A stretch of DNA of 64,000 bases from Magnetospirillum sp. (GCA_027532905.1 JAPZUA010000002.1:558001-622000), one strand, 5' to 3'. Positions 34,424-43,791 are shown, counted from the stretch's first letter. The notes: generated by a model from the letters alone, not told the origin. A program made the numbers and translations.

Positions 34424-36441
34424 AACTCGATCCGATCCTGCTCGAGATCCTCTACCACAAGGTCAAAGCCGCGACCGAGGAGATGTCGATCACGCTCGCG
34501 CGCACTGCGCGCACGACCTACGTGAAGGAGGCGTCCGATTTCGGCACCGCCCTTGCGACACTCGGCGGCAAGTTCTTCGCCTATCCCGAAACGCTCGGCG
34601 TGTCGGGCTTCCTCGATCTCGATTGCAGCGTGTCGATCGCCGCCGTCCCCGATCTCGAGCCCGGCGACGTCATCATCACGAACCACCCGTACGACAGCGG
34701 CGGCCTCTCGACGCACATGCCCGATTTGCAGCTGATCCGCCCCTATTTCCACGGCGGCAAGATCGTCTGCTACGGCTGGGACTTTGTGCATTCGTCGGAC
34801 ATAGGCGGCGGCGTGCCGTCGTCGATCTCGCCGAGTTTTTCGGAGCTCTTCCAGGAAGGCTTGCAGATCCCGCCGATGAAGCTCGCCCGCAAGGGCGAGC
34901 TCAACCGCGATTTCCTGGCCTTCTACCGCGCCAATTGCCGCATCCCCGAAACCAACATGGGCGACATTCGCGCGATGCTGGCGGCCCTCGAAATCGGCGA
35001 GCGGCGCGTGGCCGAAATCGTCGCCGCCCACGGCATCGACACCTTCATGCAGGCGCAGATCGATTTGGCTGAATATGCCAAAGCCAAAGCGCGCGAAGTG
35101 CAGCGCATGCTGCCCGACGGCGTGTACGAATTCTGGGATCTGATGGACGACGATTTTGCGACCAAGATCCCGATCCGCATCCGCCTGCGCATGACCGTGA
35201 AGGACGGCCTCATCCATCTCGATTTCGACGGCACCGATCCCCAGGTGCTGGCCGCCTACAACATCCCGACCGGCGGCATCCGCCACCCGTGGCTCACTTT
35301 GAAGCTCATGCATTTCATCGCGAGCTACGATCGCACGGTGCCGCTCAATTACGGCCTGTTCGAAAACATCACCGTGAACGTGCCCAAGGGCACGGTCATC
35401 AATCCCGAATATCCGGCTGCCGTCGGCGTGCGGCATGCGACCGCCATCCGCGTCAACGATGCGCTGGTGGGTGCGATCGCCAAGGCGATGCCGGGCCTCG
35501 TTCCGGCCCCGTCGGGCGGCACGGTCGTGCCGACGGTGCTGGCCGAGCAGAACCCGACGACGGGCACGCGCAACGTGATGGTGCTGCAGTCGCTCGTTGG
35601 CGGTACGGGTGCGCGCAAAGGCGGCGACGGTGTGGACGGGCGCGACAGCGGCCTTGCCAATCTGCACAACACGCCTATCGAGCGCAGCGAAGAAGATGCG
35701 GCCGTGCAGATCGAGGTTTACGGGCTGCGCCCCGATTCAGGCGGCCCCGGTCAATGGCGCGGCGGCACGGGGCTCTTGTTCGGCTTCAAGATTCTGCAGG
35801 AGGGCAGTGCCGTTTTGGGCCGCGGGCTGGAGCGCATGGTGTTCCGCCCGTGGGGGCTCGGCGGCGGCAAGCCGGGGGCCACCGCGCGTGTCGTGTTGAA
35901 TTGGGGCTCGCCCGAGGAACGCGATCTCGGCAAGCTCGATATGTATCTCGCCAAGAAGGGCGACGTGGTCACGTTCCTCACCGCAGGCGGCGGCGGCTTC
36001 GGCGATCCATTCGCGCGCGACATCGATCTCGTCGTGCGCGACGTGGCGCTTGGCTATGTCAGCGAAGAAGGTGCCAAGCGCGATTACGGCGTAGTCGTGC
36101 GCGGCGGCGTGTTCGACAAGGCGGCGACGGCGGCTTTGCGGGGCGCCCCGCGCGCGGTCGCCAAAGAAAGCGATTTCGATTTCGGTCCCGAAAGGCCGAT
36201 TTGGGAACAGGTGTTCGACGATCCGGCGATGACGCGCCTCAACAAGGCGCTGCTCGCGTTGCCGGTGGCGGCCCGCCACCAGCAGCGCCGGGCACTGTTC
36301 GCCGACGTGTGCCCGCGCCTGCCGGAGATTTTCACGATCGGCATGCAGGCCGTGATCGACGATCCCAAGGCCCAGCGCCAGCGTCTGCTGGCCGCGATCG
36401 AAAGGCTCGAAATGCGCGTGGCGGCGGTCGCCGCCGAGTAG
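34420..36441 (+). CDS. hyuB: Hydantoinase family protein, subunit B (HyuB-like)
   Basis: The 673-residue protein shows the HyuB pattern: early SITLARTARTTYVKEASDFGTA, then TNHPYDSGGLSTHMPDLQL, a central PTGGIRHPW and a late GPGQWRGGTG segment. At this length it extends beyond typical B subunits (about 520-600 residues) with a basic C-terminal tail region (RGAPRAVAKESDFDFGPERP). It forms the heteromeric ATP-dependent hydrolase with the preceding gene. An N-methylhydantoin-like or oxoproline-like ligand would suit the local theme but is not shown. Confidence 0.9.
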   Translation: MKLDPILLEILYHKVKAATEEMSITLARTARTTYVKEASDFGTALATLGGKFFAYPETLGVSGFLDLDCSVSIAAVPDLEPGDVIITNHPYDSGGLSTHMPDLQLIRPYFHGGKIVCYGWDFVHSSDIGGGVPSSISPSFSELFQEGLQIPPMKLARKGELNRDFLAFYRANCRIPETNMGDIRAMLAALEIGERRVAEIVAAHGIDTFMQAQIDLAEYAKAKAREVQRMLPDGVYEFWDLMDDDFATKIPIRIRLRMTVKDGLIHLDFDGTDPQVLAAYNIPTGGIRHPWLTLKLMHFIASYDRTVPLNYGLFENITVNVPKGTVINPEYPAAVGVRHATAIRVNDALVGAIAKAMPGLVPAPSGGTVVPTVLAEQNPTTGTRNVMVLQSLVGGTGARKGGDGVDGRDSGLANLHNTPIERSEEDAAVQIEVYGLRPDSGGPGQWRGGTGLLFGFKILQEGSAVLGRGLERMVFRPWGLGGGKPGATARVVLNWGSPEERDLGKLDMYLAKKGDVVTFLTAGGGGFGDPFARDIDLVVRDVALGYVSEEGAKRDYGVVVRGGVFDKAATAALRGAPRAVAKESDFDFGPERPIWEQVFDDPAMTRLNKALLALPVAARHQQRRALFADVCPRLPEIFTIGMQAVIDDPKAQRQRLLAAIERLEMRVAAVAAE

Positions 36442-36444
36442 CGC

Positions 36445-37857
36445 TCAGCCCGGCAGATCGGCGTTGTCGAGATCGACGAACGCCATGGGATGCGGACGCA
36501 CGCCGCTCACACCGGGCCGCCAGCCGACCATCATGTCGGTCGCGTAGAGCGGCACGAACGGCATGTCGGCGCGGATCTGGCGCTGCGCTTGCGCATAGAT
36601 CTGCTCGGCTGCCGCCGGATCGACTGTGCGGCGCGCTTGCGCCCACAAAGCATCGAGTTCGGGGCTCGTATAACCCGTCGGGTTGAAGGCCCCGCCGCCG
36701 ACGAAATCGCGCCCGAGCAGCAGGTCGGGATGCGGGCGCGGCCCCATATTGTGGAACGCGATCTGCCAGAAAGAGCGCAGATACATGAACGGCCACCAGG
36801 GTGGATCGTCGTAGGCGGCAAGATCGACGACGATGCCGACGGCGCGCAGCATCTCGACGATGCGTGCCGCTACCCGCGACGTGGGGTAGACCGCCGACGT
36901 CACGCCGCGCAAAGGCGAACCGTCGTAGCCGCTCGCCTTCACAAGGCGGCCGGCGGCCTCCGGATCGAAAGCGATCGGATCGACTTCGACGCCCCATGGA
37001 TCGGTTGCGGCGAGCACGCCGTCGAGCGGGCGCGCGTTGTCGCCATAGAACTCGGCGCGCAACGCTGTCCTGTCGATCGCCAAGGCGGCGGCGTGCCGCA
37101 GTGCCGGCACCGAGAAGGGGGCCGCCGCACAATTGAACACCACGACCGATTTACGGCCCGAGGCGACCGTGCCGGTTTCGAGCAGCCCGCGCGCGCTGAG
37201 ATCGGCTGCCATGGTGGCGGGTACGTTTTCGACGATATCGACCGCCCCACGTTCGATGAGCGCAAGCCGGGCAGGGGCGTCGGGTGCGAAAACGACTTTG
37301 ACGCGGTCGCAATGCGGTTTGCCGGCGTCCCAATAGCCGTCGTGCCGTTCGAGCAGCAGATGGCTGCCGCGCGCCCATTCGACGAGCCGGAACGCACCCG
37401 CACCGACCGGCTGGTCGAGCGTGTCGTCGGCCACATGCGTGCGCCAGGCGAGATGATGCAGCAGCCACGGAAACGGCTGGTCGAACGCGAATTCGACTTC
37501 GCCGGCCGAAACGGCCGCCACGCTTTCGAGGCCTGCATAATCCTTGGCCAGGACCGAGCCCACACGCCCATCGAACAGGCGGCGATAGTTCCAGGCCACG
37601 ATTTCGGCCGTCACAGACCTGCCGGTGTGGAAGCGGGCATTTTGCTGCAGCGCGAAACGCCAGCGCCGACGGTCGTCGCTGGCGGACCAGCTTGCCGCCA
37701 AAGCGGGCTGGATCGCCATTTTATGGTCGAAGCGCACAAGGCCGGGGCAGATCGTCTTCAGCAGCAGGGTCGCACTGCTCGAATCCGACAGGGCGCCGTT
37801 TGGCTCCAGCGAGGCCATTTCGTGGTTTGCGAGCAAGACGATTTGTTTCGGTGCCAT
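36445..37857 (-). CDS. Family 5 solute-binding protein without signal peptide
   Basis: The 470-residue protein has the SBP_bac_5 fold pattern (ALAASWSASDDRRRWRFALQ, GAFRLVEWARGSHLLLERHD, ALRHAAALAIDRTALRAEF). It begins directly with MAPKQIVLLANHEMASLEP and has no hydrophobic signal, lipobox or Tat motif. Upstream of the ATG the frame meets a TGA after seven codons without another start, so a missed signal peptide is unlikely. It may be a cytoplasmic ligand-binding or sensing protein, or a binding protein that has lost export. It diverges from a normally exported relative across a 138-bp regulatory region. Confidence 0.8.
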   Translation of the reverse strand: MAPKQIVLLANHEMASLEPNGALSDSSSATLLLKTICPGLVRFDHKMAIQPALAASWSASDDRRRWRFALQQNARFHTGRSVTAEIVAWNYRRLFDGRVGSVLAKDYAGLESVAAVSAGEVEFAFDQPFPWLLHHLAWRTHVADDTLDQPVGAGAFRLVEWARGSHLLLERHDGYWDAGKPHCDRVKVVFAPDAPARLALIERGAVDIVENVPATMAADLSARGLLETGTVASGRKSVVVFNCAAAPFSVPALRHAAALAIDRTALRAEFYGDNARPLDGVLAATDPWGVEVDPIAFDPEAAGRLVKASGYDGSPLRGVTSAVYPTSRVAARIVEMLRAVGIVVDLAAYDDPPWWPFMYLRSFWQIAFHNMGPRPHPDLLLGRDFVGGGAFNPTGYTSPELDALWAQARRTVDPAAAEQIYAQAQRQIRADMPFVPLYATDMMVGWRPGVSGVRPHPMAFVDLDNADLPG

Positions 37858-37867
37858 TTTGCAAGTA

Positions 37868-37937
37868 TTGTATGGCCATCAGGACCAAGCAAGCGGGGGA
37901 TTGGCGTTTGTATGGTCCGTTTCTTGCTTTGTATACA
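37868..37937. promoter_or_regulatory. Divergent promoter region with three TTGTAT direct repeats
   Basis: TTGTAT occurs at 37868, 37908 and 37929, offsets of 40 and 21 bp, about four and two helical turns. The first two are parts of longer copies (TTGTATGG followed by CC). The last is within TTGTATACA. A plausible promoter for the rightward gene uses TTGTAT (37908-37913) and TATACA (37932-37937) with an 18-bp spacer. The repeats may be a regulator array between the two divergent binding-protein genes. Confidence 0.45.
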
Positions 37938-37995
37938 TTCGTTGATTTCGGTTTCCGCGACCTGTCCCTTGCCCGTTCCCTGAAGGAGCACGACG

Positions 37996-39609
37996 ATGCG
38001 TACCAAAACCGTTGATCTGGCCGCAATTGTGCGCCGGACGGCCGCCGCCACCCTGGTGGCAGCCGGCTTGATGCTGGCGGCCCAGGCGGCCCGCGCCCAG
38101 GACCTCACGATCGGCGTGCGCGCCGTCGCGGAAGGGCTCGATCCGCATTTCTCAGGCCTCGGCTCGCATCTGTCGGCCGTGCGCAACATCTACGACTCTC
38201 TGGCCGATGTCGGGCCCAACATGGAGCTGATCCCGGGGCTTGCCGAAAGCTGGCGCACGGTCGATCCGCTGACCTGGGAACTCAAGCTACGCCGCGGCGT
38301 CAAATTCCACGACGGTGGGGACTTCACGGCCAAGGACGTCAAATTCTCGTTCGAGCGCATCCCGACGGTCGGCGGCGGCACGGGCGGCGTCGTCGCGTTT
38401 GCGCGCCGCGTGGCGAGCGTGGAGATCGTGGACGACCACACGGTCCGCCTCAAGACCGCGTCGCCGGCCCCGGGCTTGATGCTCGACCTCGCGCGCGTGT
38501 TCATGGCGTCCGAGCGTGCGTCCAAAGACGCGAGCCAGCAGGATTTCAACTCGGCCAAGGCCGCGATCGGCACGGGCCCGTACCGCGCCGTCTCGTTCGC
38601 CTCGCGCAACGAAATGATCCTCGAGCGTTTCGACGGCTATTGGGGCACCGAAAAAGCCGCTTGGCGGCGCGTGTCGCTGATTGAAATCTCGAACGACAGT
38701 GCGCGCGTTGCCGCGCTCCTGTCGCGCCGCGTGGACATGATCAACTACGCGCCGCCGTCGGATGTCGGTCGCCTCAAGAGCGAGCGCGGCATTGCGGTCA
38801 CGCAAGCGCCGTCCTTGTTCAATTTCATCCTGTGGCCCGATGTGCGCCCCCGCACGCCGACCGTGACCAACAATGCCGGCCAGCCGATCGACAACCCGTT
38901 GCGCGACGTGCGCGTGCGCCAGGCTTTGTCGCTCGCCATCGACCGCAACTTGATCGCGCGCCAGACGATGGAAGGGACGGCAACGCCGGTCAACCAGCTC
39001 GTGCCCAGCAGCGTGTTCGGCTACAACAAGCAGCTGCCCGCAATCCCCTACAATGTCGAACGCGCGCGCGCGCTGATGACGGAAGCGGGCTTCCCCGACG
39101 GGTTCCGCGTGCAGCTGCATTGCACGAACGACCGCCTCCCGAACGACGGGCGCGTATGCACGGCGCTCGGCCAGATGCTGGCACGCATCAACATCAAGGC
39201 CGACGTGCAGGCCGTGTCGCGCACGGTGTTCTTCCCGGCCCAGGGGCGCGGCGAGTACAGCCTGCAAATGCAGGGTTGGGGTACTGTCACCGGCGAAGCT
39301 GGCTACACGCTGGCAGCACAGATCCATACGCGCGATGCCGACAAGCGCACGGGCACGTTCAACTGGACTTTCTGGTCCGATCCCGAGCTCGATGCGCAGA
39401 TTGCCACGGCAACGTCCGAACTCGACGACGCCAAGCGCGAGCAGCTTTTCGCGGGCGCCATCGCGTCCGTGGCGCAGAAGCTGCCCGTGATCCCGATCGT
39501 CAATCTGCAGGCGATTTGGGCGGGCCGTGCGGACCGCGTGCTGTACGAAGCGCGCGCCGACGAAGACACGCTGGCGATCAAGGCCAAACCAGGCCCTGCC
39601 GTTCGCTGA
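37996..39609 (+). CDS. Family 5 extracellular solute-binding protein (DppA/OppA-like)
   Basis: The 537-residue protein has a Sec signal (basic N-terminus, TLVAAGLMLAAQ core, cleavage after ARA) and the family pattern ESWRTVDPLTWELKLRRGV, DFTAKDVKFSFERIP and DVRVRQALSLAIDRNLI. AAGGAG is 7 bp before the ATG. It probably works with the DppB/DppC-like permeases encoded on the other strand beyond the aminotransferase gene. A terminator follows it. Confidence 0.9.
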   Translation: MRTKTVDLAAIVRRTAAATLVAAGLMLAAQAARAQDLTIGVRAVAEGLDPHFSGLGSHLSAVRNIYDSLADVGPNMELIPGLAESWRTVDPLTWELKLRRGVKFHDGGDFTAKDVKFSFERIPTVGGGTGGVVAFARRVASVEIVDDHTVRLKTASPAPGLMLDLARVFMASERASKDASQQDFNSAKAAIGTGPYRAVSFASRNEMILERFDGYWGTEKAAWRRVSLIEISNDSARVAALLSRRVDMINYAPPSDVGRLKSERGIAVTQAPSLFNFILWPDVRPRTPTVTNNAGQPIDNPLRDVRVRQALSLAIDRNLIARQTMEGTATPVNQLVPSSVFGYNKQLPAIPYNVERARALMTEAGFPDGFRVQLHCTNDRLPNDGRVCTALGQMLARINIKADVQAVSRTVFFPAQGRGEYSLQMQGWGTVTGEAGYTLAAQIHTRDADKRTGTFNWTFWSDPELDAQIATATSELDDAKREQLFAGAIASVAQKLPVIPIVNLQAIWAGRADRVLYEARADEDTLAIKAKPGPAVR

Positions 39610-39632
39610 TCCGGTACGTTATCGACGACGAA

Positions 39633-39667
39633 ACAACGCTCCCGATTGCGATCGGGGGCGTTGTCTT
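39633..39667 (+). terminator. Rho-independent terminator after the binding-protein gene
   Basis: ACAACGCTCCCGAT (39633-39646) pairs with ATCGGGGGCGTTGT (39651-39664), with one G-U pair and a TGCG loop, followed by CTTT. The T-tract is short. It separates the binding-protein gene from the aminotransferase gene. Confidence 0.7.
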
Positions 39668-39727
39668 TGCCAAGAGCCGAAAAGGCGGGGTAGAGTCCGC
39701 CGACTTTGAAAATTCTGGGAGAACGCG

Positions 39728-40879
39728 ATGTCGACCGATTTCACGCACAATATTCTGCTCACGCCCGGCCCGATCACGACGACGCGCGCGACCAAAGAAG
39801 CGATGCTTGTCGATCTTTCGCCGAACGCCGAAGAGATCGTCGGCATGACGGCGACGGCCCGGCGCTATCTGCTCGAAATCGCGAACGGGACGGCGACGCA
39901 CGAATGCGTGCCGCTGCAAGGCAGCGCCACATACGCCTGCGAAGCGCTTTTCCATGCCTGCACGGCCCCGGGGGCCAAGGTGCTGGTGATCGTCAACGGT
40001 TTCTACGGCTTGCGTCTCGGCGAAATTCTCGAGGCGATCGGCCGGCGCGTGGTGAAGCTCGAAAAGCCGATCCTGCCGCTGCCGACAGGGGCGGAAGTGG
40101 GGGCGGCCCTCGATGCCGATCCCGAAATCACGCATGTGGCGATCTGCCATGTCGAGACGGGTACGGGCGTTCTCAACCGCATCGAAGAGATCGCCAAAGC
40201 CACGCGTGCGCGCGGGCGCAACATCTTCATCGACACGGTCGCCTCGTTCGGCGCGTTCCCGCTCGACGTGGCGGCTCTCGATGTCGAAGCCGTCGCGATC
40301 TCGCCCAACAAATGCATGGAAGGTTTGCCCGGCATCGGCTTTGCGGTCATCCGGCGGGATTCGCTGATTGCGGCCGAGGGCAAGTCGCCGTCGATCAGCC
40401 TCGATTTGTTCAAGCAATGGTCCTTCATGGAGAGCACGAAGGGCCAGTGGCGCTTCACCCCGCCGACGCATGTGGTCGCGGCCTTTGCCAACGCAGTCGC
40501 GCGCCACAAGGCCGAGGGCGGGCGCGAAGCGCGGCTCGAGAAGTACAAGCGCAACTGGAAGCGTCTCGTCGATGCGATGCGCCAGAACGGGTTCCGCACG
40601 ATGCTGCCCGACGAAGTCTCGGCCCCCATCGTCACCACGTGGCTCGATCCGGCCGATCCCGCCTACAATTTCAAGGATTTCTACGAAGCGATGCGCCGCC
40701 GCGGCTTCACGATCTTTCCGGGCCGTTTGACGGCGGCGGGCACGTTCCGCATCGGCTGCATGGGCGACATCGATCCCGAGACGATGGCGGCCGTGGCACG
40801 CGCGGTCGCGGAATCCATGGACGAGATCGGCGTCAAGCATCGCGGACCGGCGGCCGACCGCATCCTCGCGACCGCGTAG
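39728..40879 (+). CDS. PhnW-like class V aminotransferase (2-aminoethylphosphonate--pyruvate type)
   Basis: The 383-residue PLP enzyme matches the PhnW group: NILLTPGPITTTRATKEAM at the start, HECVPLQGSATYACEA, PLP lysine Lys195 in SPNKCMEGLPGIGF, Asp169, and WRFTPPTHVVAAF. PhnW transfers the amino group of 2-aminoethylphosphonate to pyruvate, giving phosphonoacetaldehyde. No phosphonatase or other phn gene is in the window, so serine/alanine-glyoxylate-type transamination remains possible. GGGAG precedes the ATG. It is flanked by a terminator upstream and a convergent permease gene downstream. Confidence 0.7.
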   Translation: MSTDFTHNILLTPGPITTTRATKEAMLVDLSPNAEEIVGMTATARRYLLEIANGTATHECVPLQGSATYACEALFHACTAPGAKVLVIVNGFYGLRLGEILEAIGRRVVKLEKPILPLPTGAEVGAALDADPEITHVAICHVETGTGVLNRIEEIAKATRARGRNIFIDTVASFGAFPLDVAALDVEAVAISPNKCMEGLPGIGFAVIRRDSLIAAEGKSPSISLDLFKQWSFMESTKGQWRFTPPTHVVAAFANAVARHKAEGGREARLEKYKRNWKRLVDAMRQNGFRTMLPDEVSAPIVTTWLDPADPAYNFKDFYEAMRRRGFTIFPGRLTAAGTFRIGCMGDIDPETMAAVARAVAESMDEIGVKHRGPAADRILATA

Positions 40880-40891
40880 GTCTGGGCCCGG

Positions 40892-41788
40892 CTATTTCTG
40901 CAGGCGCACGTTCAGGAGATCGCGCAGCCGGTCGCCGATGAGGTTGATCGCAACGATCATTAGCAGCAGCGCGATGCCCGGGAAAAGGCTCATCCAGTAG
41001 CGGCCGCTCAGCATGTATTGGAAGCCGTTGGCGAGCAGCAGGCCCAGCGACGGTTCGCTGATCGGCAGGCCCAAGCCCAGGAACGACAAGGTCGCTTCGA
41101 GGGCGATCGCGGCGGCGATCTGGATCGTGACGACGACCAGCAGCGGCGGCAGGCAATTGGGCAGCAGATGCGAGAATAGGATGCGCATCGGCCCCAGGCA
41201 CAGGCCGCGCGCGGCCGCGACGTAGTCGGCCTGCATCTCGACGATCGCGATGCCGCGCACCGTGCGCGCGTAGTAGGCCCATTGCGCCACGACGAGGGCG
41301 AAGAAGATTTTGTCGATGCCCGAGCCGACGAGAGCGACCATCATCAGGGCCAGCAGCACAGCCGGGATCGACAGCTGGAAATCGACGATGCGCATGATCG
41401 TATCGCCGAGCCAACCGCCGATATAGGCCGAGGCGAGCCCGACTGTCGTGCCGATCGCCATCGCCGCAAGGCTCGATGCCGCCCCGATGCCGAGGCTCAC
41501 GCGGAACCCGTACATGATCGCCGCAATCAGATCGCGGCCCTGGTCGTCGGTACCGAGCCAGTAGAATACGCCTTCGCTGCCCGTACTCCCCGGCGGCAAG
41601 CGGCCGTCGGAAAGATTGAGGTTCGCTAGATCGTAGGGATCCTGCGGCGCCAGCCACGGGGCGAAGAGAGCCAGGATCGCGATCGCGACGAACAGCACGA
41701 AGCCGAAGGCCGCGAGCCGGTCAGCGAAAAACCCCGCCGCCAGATCGCGCCACGGGGCGCGGCCCTCTTGGATGGCGGCGGCACTCAT
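40892..41788 (-). CDS. Dipeptide/oligopeptide-type ABC permease (DppC-like)
   Basis: The 298-residue membrane protein has the DppC motif YWLGTDDQGRDLIAAIMYGFR and the coupling loop MQADYVAAARGLCLGPMRILFSHLLPN. The ATG overlaps the stop of the DppB-like gene (ATGA); the longer upstream frame is not hydrophobic and is discarded. No ATPase gene follows on this strand. Confidence 0.9.
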   Translation of the reverse strand: MSAAAIQEGRAPWRDLAAGFFADRLAAFGFVLFVAIAILALFAPWLAPQDPYDLANLNLSDGRLPPGSTGSEGVFYWLGTDDQGRDLIAAIMYGFRVSLGIGAASSLAAMAIGTTVGLASAYIGGWLGDTIMRIVDFQLSIPAVLLALMMVALVGSGIDKIFFALVVAQWAYYARTVRGIAIVEMQADYVAAARGLCLGPMRILFSHLLPNCLPPLLVVVTIQIAAAIALEATLSFLGLGLPISEPSLGLLLANGFQYMLSGRYWMSLFPGIALLLMIVAINLIGDRLRDLLNVRLQK

Positions 41789-42759
41789 GCGGCCCGCCTG
41801 TGGCGCAAGCGCGGGTCGAGGATCAGGTATCCCAAATCGACCAGCAGATTGATGGCCACGAAAAGGCACGCCATGATCATTAGGTACGCGACGATCACGG
41901 GCCGGTCGAGCGCGAAGATCGAATCAATCACGAGCTTGCCCATGCCGGGCCACGAGAAGATGGTTTCGGTCACGACCGCATAGGCGATCGTCGAGGACAA
42001 TTCCATGCCGGTGACCGTGACCACCGGGATCAGGATATTGGGCAGCACGTGCACAATGAGAATGCGACGCATCGTGAGCCCTTTGGCGCGCGCGAAGCGC
42101 ACATAGTCTTGCGCAAGCGCCTCGCGCACGCCCGCCCGCGTGAGGCGGATCACGAGCGATATCTTGAACAATGCGAGATTGGCCGCGGGCAGCAGCAGAT
42201 GCGACCAGCCGTCGAGCGTGAAGATCGACAGCTTCATGCCGAGCCAGTCGCGCGTTTCGCCGCGCCCGCCTGAGTCGAGCCAGCCAAGTTCGATCGCGAA
42301 GATCATGATCAGCATGAGCCCGACCCAGAAGGTCGGCAGCGAAAACCCCAGGATCGAGCCGGTCATGATCGTCTTGGACGTCCAATGCTCGGGCCGGTAG
42401 CCGGCCCACAGCCCGAGCGGAATGCCGACGACGAGGCCGACGAGTACCGCCGTCACGGCCAATTCGAGTGTGGCCGGCATGCGCTCCAGGATGAGGCCGA
42501 TGGCCGGCGTGTTCGACACGAAGGAATTGCCGAGATCGCCGCGCATGAGGTTGGCGAGAAAATGCAGATATTGGCGCCAAAGCGGCATGTCGAGCCCGAG
42601 CCGTTCGGCGACCACGGCGATTTCGGCCTGGTTCAGCGTCGGGTTCACAAGCAGGGAAAGGGGATCGCCGATCGCGAAAACGCCGAGAAAAACGGCGAGC
42701 GACATCGCGAAGACCACCCCGATCCCCTGCAGCACGCGCTGGAGTACCAACAGCGTCAC
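41785..42759 (-). CDS. Dipeptide/oligopeptide-type ABC permease (DppB-like)
   Basis: The 324-residue membrane protein has the DppB pattern: GDPLSLLVNPTLNQAEIAVV, RLGLDMPLWRQYLHFL and the loop AQDYVRFARAKGLTMRRILIVHVLPN. Translation appears to start at GTG after GAGGG. It is co-translated with the DppC-like gene. The probable partners are the binding protein at 38 kb and shared ATPases elsewhere, perhaps the Dpp pair at 23.5-25.5 kb. Confidence 0.9.
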   Translation of the reverse strand: MTLLVLQRVLQGIGVVFAMSLAVFLGVFAIGDPLSLLVNPTLNQAEIAVVAERLGLDMPLWRQYLHFLANLMRGDLGNSFVSNTPAIGLILERMPATLELAVTAVLVGLVVGIPLGLWAGYRPEHWTSKTIMTGSILGFSLPTFWVGLMLIMIFAIELGWLDSGGRGETRDWLGMKLSIFTLDGWSHLLLPAANLALFKISLVIRLTRAGVREALAQDYVRFARAKGLTMRRILIVHVLPNILIPVVTVTGMELSSTIAYAVVTETIFSWPGMGKLVIDSIFALDRPVIVAYLMIMACLFVAINLLVDLGYLILDPRLRHRRAA

Positions 42760-42822
42760 ATCGCCCTCGCTTGAAGCTTCATAGCACGCTCCTGCCCAGC
42801 AACGCGCGTGCCATGGCCGTTT

Positions 42823-43791
42823 TCAGAGAGGCGGGGGCGGGCCGTCGTAGGGCGTGCCGCTGGTGCCGAGCCACAGGCGCATCAGATGGCGCCGTTGCTT
42901 CGTCGCAGCCCAATCGACATGCTGCGAGCGGCCATGGGTGATGAGATCGTTGTCGAGGATCTCGAACTCGCCCGGCTCCATCGGAAAATCGAGCGCAAAG
43001 CGTTCGAGGATCGCTTCGAAGCGCTCGATGGCTTCGGCGCCTGCCGCGTCGAGCGGGCGATCCCAGCGTTTGGCCCCGCCCATGATGTAGTCGCGCGCAA
43101 ACTGGCAGCGCACATGGTCGCCGTCGCGCCGGAACACCGGATGCCAATGCACCGCATTGGGATCGACCGGGCGGAAAGGGTGGAACAGGAAGGGCTCGTA
43201 CAGGCGGGCGAGCAGATCGGGCCGCTCGTCGTGCAGCAGATCGTGCGCAAAAGCGCAGGACGATACGCGGCTGTTGCCGCCCGCGCGCGCTTTGGCGGCC
43301 CACAGGAGGCCGGTATAGCGCGGGCCGACGTCTTTGAGGCTCTCGTCGGTGTGGGCTTTGATTTCGGCGTCGCGCAGGCGCCGTGCCTGTTCGTCGTCGG
43401 CGTCCCAGTCGCCGAGCCAGCGCACGTCGTAGAGCCAGAAGCCTTCGATGTACTGCGGCTGCGGCCGATCGACAAGGCTGCCCAGCAGCCACCATGCATA
43501 GCGAATGCCGTCCACACCCCAATCTTCGACCGGCAGGCGCGAGACGACGACGAAGCCGGGGCCGGTTTCGAGGCGTTGTTTCATCGTGGCTGCAAAATCG
43601 GCGCAAAGCCCGAGATCGAAATCCGTCGGCTTCGGTACCGGCAGTTTGGCGTCGGCGGCCTTGAGGGCGGCGACCGCCCGGCCCAATTCGCTCGCCGCAG
43701 CCGCCGGAATGCGCAAGCGCCAATCGTCGGGCCGCAAATCGCCGGGCGCCCATGCTTTTGGGTAACCAATTTTTGGGTAAGCTTGCGCCAT
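42823..43791 (-). CDS. TauD/TfdA-family Fe(II)/2-oxoglutarate-dependent dioxygenase
   Basis: The 322-residue protein has the facial triad His147-x-Asp149 (KAHTDES) and His286 (DNDLITHGRSQH), with Arg301 and Arg305 as candidates for binding 2-oxoglutarate. The family hydroxylates sulfonates, betaines, carnitine precursors and herbicide-like ethers, often releasing an aldehyde. AAGGACAGGA lies before the ATG; the upstream frame extension overlaps the GH2 gene and is rejected. Its position next to the permease pair suggests it acts on the transported ligand. Confidence 0.85.
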   Translation of the reverse strand: MAQAYPKIGYPKAWAPGDLRPDDWRLRIPAAAASELGRAVAALKAADAKLPVPKPTDFDLGLCADFAATMKQRLETGPGFVVVSRLPVEDWGVDGIRYAWWLLGSLVDRPQPQYIEGFWLYDVRWLGDWDADDEQARRLRDAEIKAHTDESLKDVGPRYTGLLWAAKARAGGNSRVSSCAFAHDLLHDERPDLLARLYEPFLFHPFRPVDPNAVHWHPVFRRDGDHVRCQFARDYIMGGAKRWDRPLDAAGAEAIERFEAILERFALDFPMEPGEFEILDNDLITHGRSQHVDWAATKQRRHLMRLWLGTSGTPYDGPPPPL

